DNA of 64,000 bases from Paramarasmius palmivorus (lineage: Eukaryota; Basidiomycota; Agaricomycetes; Agaricales; Marasmiaceae): positions 62,001-126,000 of the forward strand of contig JAYKXP010000082.1 in assembly GCA_037176845.1 (NCBI GenBank), given 5' to 3'. Positions 1 through 11,144 of this stretch are shown here, piece after piece. The notes below the pieces were generated by a model. The model saw only the letters and a program-made list of their open reading frames with translations, searched no databases and was not told where the DNA came from. Each line of letters starts with the position of its first letter. Positions within the stretch are counted from its first letter, which is position 1. A program made the position numbers and the translations under genes.

Positions 1-1064
1 CTCTTGATTGGTCGCAGATGAGCATATGTCGTTGGTATTTGAGGAAGGTAAAGTGTTCTACGCGTATGTTAAACTAAGAAGTGATCGTCAAAGGATGCGA
101 AGGCTCACATCATCAATCTGTCCGCTGAGCTGTTTCTTTTTTTCTGATGTGCTCATGCCCGACTCAAGCGGAGCGCGAGCAGCCTCCGGACCTTGTTCGT
201 TATCGGTAGCACCAGCGACCTGCACATCTCGTGTTGGGTCACTTGTCGAAACACTAGTCCCCACGCCCTGAGATTCATCTATGGCAGTGTTTTCGTCGCG
301 AGTATACAACACCTGAGTTGTAGGCACATTTGAAGTTGTTTGTGTGGAAACACTCGTCGATGTAGACGCCTAGGGGCCACTGAGCTTTAGCAGCATACTA
401 CACGGAGGGAATGGACATGCTTACAATAGTCTCAGTCTGTGTATAAGCTTCGACTCGCAGATTCTGTTGATCTGCGAGTATTTTTTCGGTGGCTTTGAGT
501 TTAGTGAGCAACGAACTTGCCAGGGACCTAGCCTTCTGAAGTTCGCGCCAAGTTTCCGTAAACTTTTTTTGCGTTTTCGCGACTGTTTCATTATCATGAT
601 TCTGGAGTATGAAGTGGTTAATGAGACGATATAACTGGGAGCATAGTTCCATCCATACCAATAACGCATCGACGGCGTCGCTGAGTTCATTGGCTTGACG
701 AGACCAGAAGGCGCTACCAACCACCCGGACTTTCTGTTGAAGATGAAATGCCAAAGACTTGATACATGTAGCAAGGACCCACATTAGGATGGACGTCATG
801 GTCGTTTGAACTGCAGATAATCTCCTTCCGTTTGCATGCCGCAGGCGGGTTGGAAGCGAGTTCCTGGGCTGGCATTGCGTAGGTTGGGCAGAGTGAAACG
901 TGTAAAGGCATCTCGATAGTCCGCTCTTTAAATGAGTTGGGGGAGCACAAAGAGCAGCGGCAACGACAAAAGGGATTTGGCCCATGCTTAGACGATAATG
1001 AGAGTTGGCAACCTGAACAAGGTCCTTGCATGTGAACACCGGCCGGAGAATTCGGCGGCATCAT
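1..1064 (-). CDS. Hypothetical Cys-rich/coiled-coil protein, 3' end off window
   Basis: I do not recognise this protein. On the minus strand three exons join in phase 0: 783-1064, 425-733 and 109-369, with GT..AG introns of 49 and 55 nt. The first exon holds a cysteine-rich stretch (CSGCQ, then FCRCRCSLC, about residues 16-40). The second is charged and helical (for example ETWRELQKARSLASSLLTKL) and probably forms a coiled coil. The third is Ser/Thr-rich and looks disordered (STSTSVSTQTTS). A GTGAGC donor follows residue 284 and no acceptor is visible, so the gene probably continues left of base 1. An upstream frame starting near 1218 could add an earlier exon. Three phase-0 joins support a real gene; function is unknown. 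Confidence 0.55.
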
Positions 1065-2757
1065 GTGATGCGATGCCAGGCGTGTCCGATTCAGCGCCAG
1101 TCACCTTTTGACGACACGTCGACTTGTCAACAGAAGACCCATCTCGAGATGGTTTGCTACCAACATCCGGAGAGGAGCTTTGGGATAGTTCCTGATGCTC
1201 TGTATGTGGGATACCCATGGTTAATCATTGATCAATTGCAGTCTCTACATCTGGGCTAGTATGTGTTCGAGTATCGGATGTTGCGGTGGTTCTTCAGTGT
1301 TGATATTTTGGATATCAAAGTCAGGGCGCTAGGATCGGTCTCCATACCTAATCTATTCTCGACGTCTTGACGACATCTCCCGGCAGGACGCACAGACCAG
1401 GCTAGGATTACAGTGTCAAGGAATGTCAAGGTATTCTGAGGATAGAGTTAAACTAGGGCTCAAATTGTGGTTCTTGAAGGATCTGACACTCCTCAGGCTC
1501 TTTGACATTTGTTTGACATTCGGCTGGGTAATCTGGCGGATCTATCCCAGAGTGGCCTCCGCAAAGGCCATCGTACACATCATACAACTCTTTTGTACCT
1601 CATGCCACTCGTTACAAGGCTCATGCACAAACCAAGCATGGGTAATGGCATTCCTTGACCTAAAGCACGCCTAATCTGGACGGATCTGCCAATGCTATGG
1701 TCGAAAATGTGGTATGTGTCGGAGGGAAGCGGATGCGGACATTACTCAGAGATGAAGTAAGTCGACCGCCACGAACATTCTTTAACTTAGTCACTTCCGC
1801 GATTCGCCCTGTTACAAGCGAAGCTGGACGGTTTCGAGGGATGGCATGGTGATAGCTCGGCGGTTGTCAGCAAGAGAAAGTCAGAATGCATGATCTTGGG
1901 TACGGTACACCGCCGCGGACTAGTGCATTGATCAAGTATCAGGCCTCTTCAGGGGCGGCGGGTGTACATGGCCAGGGTTGAAATTTAACGTTGAAACGTC
2001 ACTGACCAGGCTCATCTCACCTTCGGCTATGGAATACTAGACGTCAATAACTCGCTGCTTCAAGCCAGGTTCAGGTATACTTTCTCCGTCGCCTTCTGGG
2101 TGTTCATCGCCGCCTGCCACTAGCCCTTCTCTTCACCCCCGAGACAGGAACGATATATAGCGCCACCTAGTCGCTTGCATTGAGTTATCTTGCGGAGACT
2201 GAGTACTACCAAAACTACTCACCCGAGAAAAACTCTGGCCACACTCGATTGATTTGTTGCGCCAGCCATGCGCATGAAAAATCTCATATAGATTCAAGGA
2301 AGTGGTCGGTTGAGACTGGCGTGAGATCGCTACTCACTATGTACTTTCTATCTTCATTATCAATTTTCCATATGGAACGCTGTGAGTAGGATTAATAACG
2401 TGCTATACTCGATCTTTGAGGGCATTCTGAAGTGAAGTGAAGGCCCTTCAGAGGTCAAGCGATCTCGCTGGTTCCACTGTGGTGTATTAGACTGATGAAG
2501 ACAGCGATGCAATGCATTAACTCCCGAAACCGCTAGGTAGAGGGTCTTACGTTGCGAGTTTCGTCCTTGTTTTCACGGGTAGAGGAAACATTAGCATTAA
2601 CATGGACGGAGAAGTAAGGTACATGGCAGGAGAATGTGTAATCGAAATGAAAGGAAGAAGAGGTGACAGAAGAATTCAGTTATGTAGCAGATAAGTGGGG
2701 ACTGGCCAGTAAAAAAATACAGGAGGTGGAGGGATTTCATTTGTTTCCCTGACGATG
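1065..2757. other. Gene-poor interval
   Basis: No convincing gene is seen. Short open frames exist (for example 1423-1674) but have no splice partners or recognisable motifs. The last 80 bases (2676-2757) are the displaced tail of the RING gene to the right, read in another frame. Confidence 0.5.
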
Positions 2758-3440
2758 TCAACTAAATCCCGAACAAGGACGCGAAAGTAATGGTCGAGCT
2801 CTGATGACTTGGCGGCATAGAGGGCAATCGGTGTCTCTCTGTCCCAAACAGGTGCGCCTGTGCCTCTTGAGACAGGGAGCACAGAAAGTGTGGCCACATC
2901 CTTGGAGACTATAAGCAGTGCATGAGTCACATATGGCGATAGGATATGAATTAGCTTACGCATATGGTTGCCAGGCAAGGTCCAAACAAACTGGACAAGA
3001 TGCGAGATTTCTGATATCAGCTTTCAACAAACGAAGTCGAGCATCAACGTCCTGATAATGACTATGAGTGTCGGGAGCGAGGGGAACCGTAGAAAACTCA
3101 CATCGGCGACGGACTGCATCTCGGCGACTGATGCCAGAACTGACAGGTTTCCTCCAGTAGCAAAATTGGAAACTGGCATGGGTAGAGGAACACCTGAGTT
3201 GTTGGACTGTTGCCGGCGTGTTAACATAGCCCGAAAGATAAGAATGATATGACATACTTGTGTGGGGCTAGAGTCAATTTCATAGGAAGAGTCCGGGAAG
3301 GAAGGACGTCTGGCAGCCCTAGAATACCTTTGACGCGTTCGGCGGCCACGCAAGGTGACGTTGGTCGGGGAAGAAGCGTCATTTCTCTGGCGGCCAGTAG
3401 AGAAGGACAGAGTCGAGACACGGCTGGCTGCCTTGGGCAT
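2758..3440 (-). CDS. RING-finger (C3HC4) protein with frameshifted C-terminus
   Basis: Probable E3 ubiquitin ligase. Exons 3258-3440, 3102-3206, 2960-3051 and 2758-2908 join to 176 codons. Residues 1-100 are Ser/Arg-rich and disordered. The RING lies in the last two exons: CPVC, then GCGHTFCAPC, then CPLC, so all eight zinc ligands are present. A paralogue at 29039-29846 (+) has the same four-exon plan, including the 92-nt exon 3. In this copy one extra base after LLSR moves the reading into a stop eight residues later. The lost tail (DIVRETNEIPPPPVFFYWPV) is still readable in another frame down to 2676. The RING itself is intact, so the product may work without its tail. A 5'UTR exon ends at a GTACGT donor near 3534, and its intron ends just before the start codon. 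Confidence 0.75.
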
Positions 3441-3495
3441 ATCTGAGGAAAAAGAAAGAAGCTGGAGCGATTGGGAGAGCAGGAACTCGAAGTCG

Positions 3496-3947
3496 GAGCG
3501 ACTTGAAGAGTATAGAGAGAGAGAGAGCGACGTACCAGTTCTTATACCATCTCATCCCGGCACCTTGCTGCACTACTTCCACAAGTCAAAGGTCAAGTTT
3601 CTTTGTCTTCATCGGAGCCAGGCGAGATACTGAGTTGCACGCTGTGTGAAGAGTCGCAGTAATCGGATGTGACTGTGATGGATGTATTAGGACAAGTGTG
3701 AAATGATCGCATCAGGTCCGACGCCAGGTCCGACGTCCTCGCATGGCGTCATGCTATCTCGGAGTCGTACTCTTTGTTTGTTCTTTCACATTGGCTTGGT
3801 CCTCCGTTTCGATGCAAGCTGACTGACCGTTTTTTTTTACAGAAACACACGATGAACTCATGTCATTCATTTTATTCAGTTCGTTGTTCCTTGTCGGTGT
3901 TCATTCTGCCCCTTCACATTGTCACTCCTTCAGCGATCGCAGGAACT
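3496..3947. repeat. Duplicated divergent promoter/5'UTR segment, copy 1
   Basis: About 450 bp here recur in the same orientation at 44270-44722 with a few indels. The block begins 56 bp upstream of the RING start codon. It holds that gene's 5'UTR exon, including a very short upstream reading frame starting ATGAGATGG, the first part of the 5'UTR intron, and the promoter. It ends at GCGATCGCAGGAAC, 198 bp before the start of the plus-strand gene at 4145. At the other locus it stands before an unrelated coiled-coil gene, so one regulatory segment serves two gene families. Confidence 0.85.
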
Positions 3948-4144
3948 TGAGTTTCACAGCCTAGCGATTTCTTTCACCGGATGCTTGGGTAGTGAACAAA
4001 CGTCACAAACGCTGCCAGACAGAGTTACCAATTCTGTGAGTATGTACATGATTTCATTTTCCACATGCGCTCATCTACCGAGTTAAAAGGATTGAAACAA
4101 AACGAAGGAGTTACCATCACTCCCATTTTGCCCAGGAAGAAACC

Positions 4145-5375
4145 ATGCCCTCCTCTCGCCCTAGCTGCATCGAACACACAGAACCTGCTGTCACACCTCG
4201 CTGCAAGGCGTCTCGTAACCCTAGAGCTCTCGAACACTCCGAGCCCCCGGCTCTATCGAGACCTCAGGCGTCCTGTGCACCCTCTCGTACTCCCAAGCCT
4301 ACTCGACGCTCTTCTCCTTATCCTTCTTCACCTAGAGGGTCTTTCAATGCTCGATCTCGACATGTCAGATTCCTAGGTTCCGACTCTGAATCCGAATCAG
4401 ACAGTGCACCGACCCCAAAAACGTCTTTCCAGCCAACCAGAAGCGCGCAGGCAACAACCGGCGGATCTAGTTCCTCATCGGACGAGGACGAGGTGACGAG
4501 CGTCCCCTTACTTATGCCTGGAGTTTACCCCAACAACGACGATATGCGAGGAGAGGTAGTGCCTGCAGATTCTGCACAGCAAGATTCAACGTCGCCTCAG
4601 GCAGACTCTGATAACGTGCGTCTCCGTCTCGTCTATTCAGTGATTCCCCCATTTTCTGACCTTCTGAAAATAAAACAGATGTCGGACTCTGAGTATATCG
4701 CTCAGGTTATGAACGACAGCGAATCAGACAGCGAGGAGGATCGAGTCAAGCCCAAGATTCGGAAACCAGATGGAGAAGCAGGTCGGCCAAATGGGAAGGG
4801 ATATAACTTGATGAAGGCTTTGAAATGGCCCAAGGAAACGTTCGAGCAACTCCACGTGAGTCATTCGCACCATAGATTGTCTTTCAGCTGATTAAATCCA
4901 GCAGAGTTTCGTCAAGGAACAGGTATTGAAGAAAATGGATTGCTCGCTCCCATTTTCCGAGCAGCCTCTACATTTAAAACAGGAAATTAGACGGGAAGTG
5001 AGTGCTTCAAACGTTCCCCAGCCACGTCTCCCGGAATTGACAGTGTTTTACTAGGCACTCCAGAAGTTTTCGGTCTTGGATGATTATTATCGACTCTGGC
5101 CAGTGGACGACTTGATTCGCTCTCGCCTGAAGTACCAGAAGACCGTCCTGAAGAAGAAAGGGAACGACAAGTCCATCGCTTTGGCTGATGCAGAGAGCAA
5201 GCGTCAGGTGAAAGAGATCCTCCTCGAAACACTGTCACGTTTGCGAGAGGCACAAGCGTACACGCAGGCGGAAGCGTTGCAGGCACAGCTTTTGGCCATG
5301 GAGAAGATGCAGGGAACGGATCCGAATGAAGGAGGGGACCCAAAGCCTCGTCGCAAGATGAGTAAACGCAAGTAG
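4145..5375 (+). CDS. Conserved fungal hypothetical protein, disordered N-terminus with basic helical C-terminus
   Basis: Four exons (4145-4615, 4679-4855, 4905-4997, 5055-5375) join in phase 0 to a 353-residue protein. Residues 1-150 are rich in Ser, Pro and acidic runs (SDSESESDS, SSSSSDEDE) and look disordered. Residues 160-270 hold the conserved-looking block (KGYNLMKALKWPKETFEQLH, then LDDYYRLWPVDDLIRSRLKY). The end is strongly basic (KPRRKMSKRK), as in a nuclear-localisation signal. I recall similar proteins of unknown function in other Agaricomycetes but no named domain. It is divergent from the RING gene at 2758-3440 and shares that gene's duplicated promoter. The first intron is 63 nt and open throughout, so its retention would add 21 residues. 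Confidence 0.8.
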
Positions 5376-7648
5376 TCGTTTTTCCCACTTCATACAGTAT
5401 CGTCTTGTATCATTGATATTTGTCCCGACATTACATTACATTGAATGATAATCATACAACCTTTATTTATATTCTGTTTGTGTGGAAACAACTCGACCAT
5501 AAGGTCACAGTGATTGACGCATTTGTGATAAGTATTGCGACTCACCCTAGTGCTTGACGCGGACGACTCCTTGAGATTGAGTACTGAGAGGACACAAGGG
5601 GTGCTACGTCAGCGCCTCGCCACCACGTGCGGCTTGGCCAGATCGTCTGCCATCGCGTCAGAAAGCGCTTTCTGACTGTGTTCCACTGCGCTTTTGGGGA
5701 GACGAATTCCCAAACACGCAGTTCTGAAGAGGTTTTTCAAAAATTTCTGCGAATATGTGCTGGGTAATGTTGACTTGAAACGAGTGCCAACGCAAGAAAA
5801 TCTTAGTTTGCTTGAGCCAGTACCGCCGAGCGTTCACGTAGTCTTGCTCAGCAAAATATGCGACTTGAGGGTTCAACGTTCAAATGACGATGTGAAACTA
5901 TTGGTAAATGGTATATTAGACCAGGTGACACATTAAATAATATTAGAGATCGAGCGGCCGACGCCAGAATATTATTAGTCCGATGCGAATCTTGTTGCGT
6001 TTCAAGTTGCGTATCCTCGTTCTGCCTCCTTTCCTCTCTTCGACGTCCTGGGATAAAGTCGAGGACTCTATAAGGGAGAGAGAAAATGAAAAGAGCAGTC
6101 GGTAGGCTTTTATATCTGATTTGAGAGGGAGAAAATCGGTGAGGTGAGATGCCGTTTTCGCTATCGAAATTATTGATTTTCAACCTTTCGTCCATCAATC
6201 CTATTCACGAGACAGTCAGTAAGTCTATCAGCTTTTACTTTTATGTATGATAAACTTACAGGGCAGGTCATCCACGGACTCTACATGCTTGAAGGACGAT
6301 ATCACCAAGGCGGTTGGAAACAACATTCAAGTTGCGTATCACCTATCTTCGTCTCTGTCCTGCCTCTCGACATCCTGGGACGAAGTAGAGAACTCTTTCA
6401 CTCAAGGAGAAGTGGGTAGGATGTTATCTCGGAACTGGAAATGGTTGAAATCATATGGGGGAGGTGAGACGCCGTTTCTGTTATCAAAACGTCGATTCTC
6501 AACTCTTCACCCCCACTTTCTATCACTAGACATGAGCATTTTACTGTTATGTATGATAGACTGATAGACTTACAGGGCAGGCCTTCCGTGGACACAACTT
6601 GCTTGAAGGACGACGACGACAAGGCGTTGGGGGCGATGGGGAACGACGTTCATGCTGCTCCACCAAGTCTCAAATCACCGTTTTACGCATAGGTGCAGAA
6701 GAAATCACAAGCAGTAGCAACTCTGCGATACTGTTCCTCGACCTCTCCATTCCTCCCTCCTATTCAGAACCGCAGGTCGACCAGGTCACGGCGAAACTCT
6801 AAGGACCTCAGCAAAATGCTCGCATGAGGTTGTATGTCATTCTCCTTCCTTCAGTTCTTGCTGCTAATGGCGCGTCGACTAGACAAGTGGCCCTTCAGAT
6901 GCCTCATTCTGTGTTTGCCCCTAGAGTCTCAAAAACCTCCCAAGATCAGCGAGATTTTTTCCGCTGTCCTGAGCCCCAAGAGCTAGTAACAATTGATGGA
7001 CCAATGCGCTATCGTTTCGCGAATTCGATTATGCAATGTCGCTCATGTGTCAAGTTAGGGTCGTATCTTCTTTCTGAGGGTGTGTGGACCAGATATGTTC
7101 CAGTTTGGAGGGCCTTACACCGCTCTCAGGTAGAATTCGAGATCATATAGCTGCAGATCGTATTTTTGGAGTGTTTAAGTGTTTTAGGCTCCCCGCAGTC
7201 GATTTCAGGATTTGCGTTGTAGTGGGTTTCTTCTTCCTTCTTGTAGAGTTTTGCCTCTAGTTGGCTTCATGGTCTTGATGCAAAGATGAGGATTGGGGGG
7301 ATTTGCTTCACGAGTCAAACCTTCGAGGGTGAGAGTTCATACGTCTGTCGTCTTCTTTTTCTTCAAGTGATGTCTATAGGTTCGAGTAAGCTGCCAATTT
7401 CGAATTATGAGTCTGCGCAGTGACACCTGTCCCTTGGGGGCACAATACCTGGTCGTTTGTTTGAATGACGGGTGTTTTCTGCGATATTCTGTCTTCCGAA
7501 GTTGGGGTTGAGAGCTGACAGGTTTCATAAGCTTGGACGAGAGGTATAGGTTGGCATGTCCGTTGACGTTAATGGTTGAACCACACTCGGGTTTCCCAGC
7601 ATTACCTTCATTGTCCATCTCTCCATCTTTCCCTTTCACTGGTACAAC
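5376..7648. other. Decayed intergenic tract with repeats
   Basis: No complete gene can be built. Bases 5603-5656 are an inverted match to 15150-15212. Bases 6001-6652 are a tandem duplication, described separately. Open frames at 5694-5936, 6824-7150 and 7337-7639(-) lack recognisable motifs or convincing splice partners. The last few hundred bases are probably the promoter of the RNA14-like gene. Confidence 0.5.
6001..6652 (-). repeat. 326-bp tandem duplication containing exon-like pieces
   Basis: Two head-to-tail units (about 6001-6326 and 6327-6652) share GTTGCGTATC, CCTGGGA, GGTGAGACGCCGTTT-like and CTTACAGGGCAGG blocks and have diverged by substitutions and small indels. Read on the minus strand each unit shows an exon end GACCTGCCCT or GGCCTGCCCT followed by a GTAAG donor, an acceptor (GAATAG or GTCTAG), and then a frame with ERLKINNFDSENGISP in one unit and a diverged counterpart in the other. 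This looks like a duplicated exon pair of a minus-strand gene now decayed. The product is not recognised. Confidence 0.5.
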
Positions 7649-9704
7649 ATGTCACTGTCCATAGAGGTTCGACTCCCAACACAAGTATCCCAAACAAATT
7701 CATGTGCTCTGGGGAATGCCGACGAATCCCTTCAACGTGCTCGACTCAATCCTCGCCATGAGTTGTGGCAGCATCTGCTGCACCTTGCGGAAAGCGACGG
7801 AATTACTATTGCCAAATCCATGGAGATCTACGAAGCTGCGATCGAGTGTTTTCCTAATACTGTAGGTGCCTACTCGATAACGTTCAATCATACATACCTG
7901 ACATAGTCGCAGCCTTCCCTTCAACTCGCCTACCTCAAGAAAATAACGTCGAAGGACAGCCTCAAGACCGAACAGCAATTAGAAGATCTTCTCAAGTTAT
8001 CTTTAAAAACCCCGTCAGTTGAAATATGTGCCCTCTACATATCATTCATCAGGTTGGTTAATTTTTACCTACGCTACATCCCCGCCCATCAGTGATGATA
8101 TTGCAGAAACCAACGTTCAGTCGCGAGCCTTATGGAAACGTACAAGTTAGTTCTCGATCTCGTTGGGCATGAAGCCGATAGCTGGACTCTTTGGCATCAG
8201 TATATTCGATTGATAGAAGAGGTGCGTCAATTCTTGTTGTGTTTTTCCTCCATATTCAAATCTTCCAGGTCCGGGGTCACATTGCGCTACGTGAAGTGTT
8301 GCACGAGGTTGTCAAAATTCCAATGATGAATTTGCCGGATTTGTGGGAGTTACTTGAAGTGTACGAACATCAGTACCATGAATCAACCGCCGAAGAAACC
8401 CTAGCTGGACTTTTACCGTTGTACACAAAAGCTCTGCGCGTTCATGCGGAGTATCTGCGTCATATGCATTTACTTGACCCTTCACCAACTCCGGGGCCAC
8501 GGCAAACAGCTGACAAAATAAATTCAATACTACCCGCCTCTCCATTGTCTTCGGTTTCTGTGGGGCAATTAATGCGAAGATGGGAGGCGTACTTAGGTTG
8601 GGAGGAAAGTGACCCCCTTTCGCTTCGAGAGCGGAATATGGCAACGTACATCAACCGCCTTCGAAATGTCTATATCAAGGCGGTTGTCAGGCTAAGATTC
8701 TGTCCCGAAGTGTGGTATATTCTCTCTGCCATTATCTACATTCGTCTCTATTCTCATCGTTTGCCCCAAAGGTACATGGCCTACAAATGGTGGCTGTCTG
8801 TTGGAGATGCCGATGAAGGTTTACTTCAACTAAAGATGGGTGTCAAGGCAAATAACGACAGGTACGGCCTAATAATACCCAGTTGTGCATACTAAGAGAG
8901 AAGTTGTCAGTCTCCTCTTGAATGCCGCTCTTGCTGAAGCTCTAGAGCTCAGAGACGAACAGGATCAGGCGCGATCTTTATACCAACAGCTCCTGAGTCA
9001 GCTGCGAACAGCTTTGTTCTCTCGACGGGATCTCGTTAGTGTCGGGGACATTGCCAAGGATTTTGGACTCGTCTACATTATGCACATGCGTTTCGAGATG
9101 CGCAACAAGGGACTGACTGCAGCCTGGTCCGTTTTCCACCAAGCAATGGAAGACGCACCTGTTATCCCGTGGCTGGTGTTTGAAGAAGCGGCAAAGATTG
9201 CATGTAGCTGCACCGTCCGAGACAGGAACGACCTTGCGTTCATCGCCTTTGAGGCTGGCATGGCACATTTTGCGGCGGACATAGATTACGTTATTTGCTA
9301 TTTGGATTGGCTCATCTCCATCGACGATCGAATGCGTATGTCGTCTTTTACCGTTCTCCCTTCATTGCTCTAAGCAGATTCCAGGTGCTCAACATCTATT
9401 TAAGTCTGTCATCGACACTTTTTCAGGGGAGGATGCTGCTCAACTGTGGGATCGCTGGTCTCGGTACATGTATCGCACTGGTGATTTGGATTCTATTCAG
9501 GAAGTGGAAAAACAAATGGCTCGAATATATGGATTAGGTACGTTGAAAGTACTGATTATTTACGAGCACTAAATTACTTAAATAGCTGATTTGCGACTGT
9601 CTCTGTCCCTCTTTTCGAGTGCTAGCCTGACCTTTACACGCAATGTAACTAGGAAAGGGAGACAAGCATATACGAAAGGAAACACCTCAGGAACCCCACG
9701 CTAA
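7649..9704 (+). CDS. RNA14: Short RNA14/CstF-77-like protein (Suf/HAT repeats)
   Basis: RNA14/CstF77 is the HAT-repeat scaffold of the complex that cleaves and polyadenylates mRNA 3' ends in the nucleus. Eight exons join without a break: 7649-7861, 7913-8052, 8107-8221, 8269-8714, 8772-8861, 8911-9335, 9385-9537, 9586-9704 (566 residues). HAT-type helices are clear: LWQHLLHL near the start, RRWEAYLGWEESDPLSLRER near 290, INRLRNVYIKAVVRLRFCPE, VWYMAYKWW, ITAAWSVFHQA-like helix near 415, and LWDRWSRYMYRTGDLDSI near 500. Fungal RNA14 proteins are usually about 650-1000 residues; this one ends soon after the HAT array with a Ser-rich tail and lacks the conserved C-terminal region. It is therefore probably a truncated paralogue rather than the main RNA14. 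A pseudogene copy with nearly the same exon lengths lies at 32658-34468. Confidence 0.85.
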
Positions 9705-10449
9705 GTTTCTTTGTATAGTAATGGTTACTTCCATATATTATACTTTCTTGGTGTCTACTACTGTGCTCCGTACCCTCAAAGGGATGCGCAAAGCAGTCTT
9801 AGAGCGCTTGGGAGCATTTGAGCGATGAGGCTTTAGCACCTCCAATGAGTCTATATTTGACTAGATGCGTGGGCTTCGCCCACTATCACCTTGCAATTGC
9901 GAGGTTGAATGTATGTGCATGCACGAATTCATAGTTGAGCCTCGAAGTACTCGCCATATGTCTACCATGAGTATTTATCTTGTTAAAACTTATATTTCAG
10001 TGTATTGTGATTTATCTGGGCCTCGCCTTATTTCTACTTACGAAGAGCTGGCGGATATTTAGCTTCAGTTATTTACCAATTATTTACTTGAGCACTGCCT
10101 GGGCCATATAAGTAGTAGTATGCAACGGTGCGTCAATTTGTACGTTCAGCATAAGTAGGCGACTCGAGTGAGCGTTTGAGCACTCAGTACTCAGTACTCA
10201 GTACTCAATATCAATACTGAGTACTTGAGTAGTGATGATGATGCTGGGTCAACATGCCGCGGCGCTAGATTCTTTCACTTCAAACGTTGGAGCGTGTAAT
10301 AACTTTTGAGTGTGCTAACATTAAGAGACCTAAATTCACTGATATATACAATGCTTCTGTAGCTACATGAGTAGATACTTGGCTAAGCACCATATGTGAT
10401 TCCGGCCAGAAAATACCGTTATTGTAACACCACATTTCCGGACTATGAT
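9705..10449. other. Intergenic, with a hairpin-forming repeat
   Basis: No gene is seen. At 10181-10231 the 7-mer CTCAGTA is repeated about three and a half times and is followed by its reverse complement (TACTGAG), so the DNA or an RNA from it could fold into a hairpin. The AT content of the interval is high and its open frames are short. Confidence 0.5.
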
Positions 10450-10855
10450 TCAAATATTCACCCTTGATCCCTTCAGGTTAGCTTCGAGATGCTTTACCTG
10501 GTCCCGAAAAGCATCTCGTTCCTCCTCGGCGGCATCGCGCTCACCCTCAACATCGAGCAAACGTCGTTTAAGCCACTTATTGCGCTCCAGTGCTTCGAAG
10601 AGCTCTCGGATTATCTTCGTAGCCTTGGGTACCAGTATATGATGCTGCTGCAGGACGACTATCGGGGAGATGCATCCATGAGATGAATGAAACCAGTAAT
10701 GAGGTGACTCACTTTTTCGACCCATGCAAAGACGCTACAACCTCAGAACCATCCTCTTCTTCTTTCACACGAAGACTAGAGCATTCTGAACGCTTTCTCG
10801 AGGGAGAGTTATCGATATCTTGCAAGGAGACAAAAGGATGGGTAGACCTGGGCAT
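10450..10855 (-). CDS. Small coiled-coil protein (exon 1 uncertain)
   Basis: The 3' exon encodes a strongly charged coiled coil (LKRRLLDVEGERDAAEEERD and on to HLEANLKGSRVNI) ending at 10450. An upstream frame from an ATG at 10855 (MPRSTHPFVSLQDID..., Ser- and Glu-rich) reaches a GTGAGT donor at about 10712, but its phase does not fit the best acceptor (CCGATAG, about 10659). An ATG at 10725 in the coil's own frame does fit with a 54-nt intron (MGRKIVLQQHHIL...). The start is therefore open. I do not recognise the family. Confidence 0.45.
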
Positions 10856-11144
10856 AGCGGTGAGACTGAACCTGACTTGAACAGAGTGAGGGGATGTCGA
10901 ATTTGCGGTGCTTTTGTGTCTGAATTGGCTCATGGGTTGGGCATGATTCGGGCAGATTTTGGGCGTGAAAAACGGTGAATTATGGCGCCTGCGGAAGGGT
11001 ACATGAGAGAACAGAAAAGAGCGGGAAAAAACCTTACCCGTGAAAAACGCCTTGTGATTTGTCACACTAATTATGTACACGCTACTAGATTTTACATCGA
11101 ACTACACAGACCTTCATTCCAGAGAGACTTGAAATCACTGACGG

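Noticed and set aside
7664..7690. tRNA-like T-arm GGTTCGACTCC
   Set aside because: No matching acceptor stem, anticodon arm or D arm can be placed around it, and it falls within the first codons of the RNA14-like gene.
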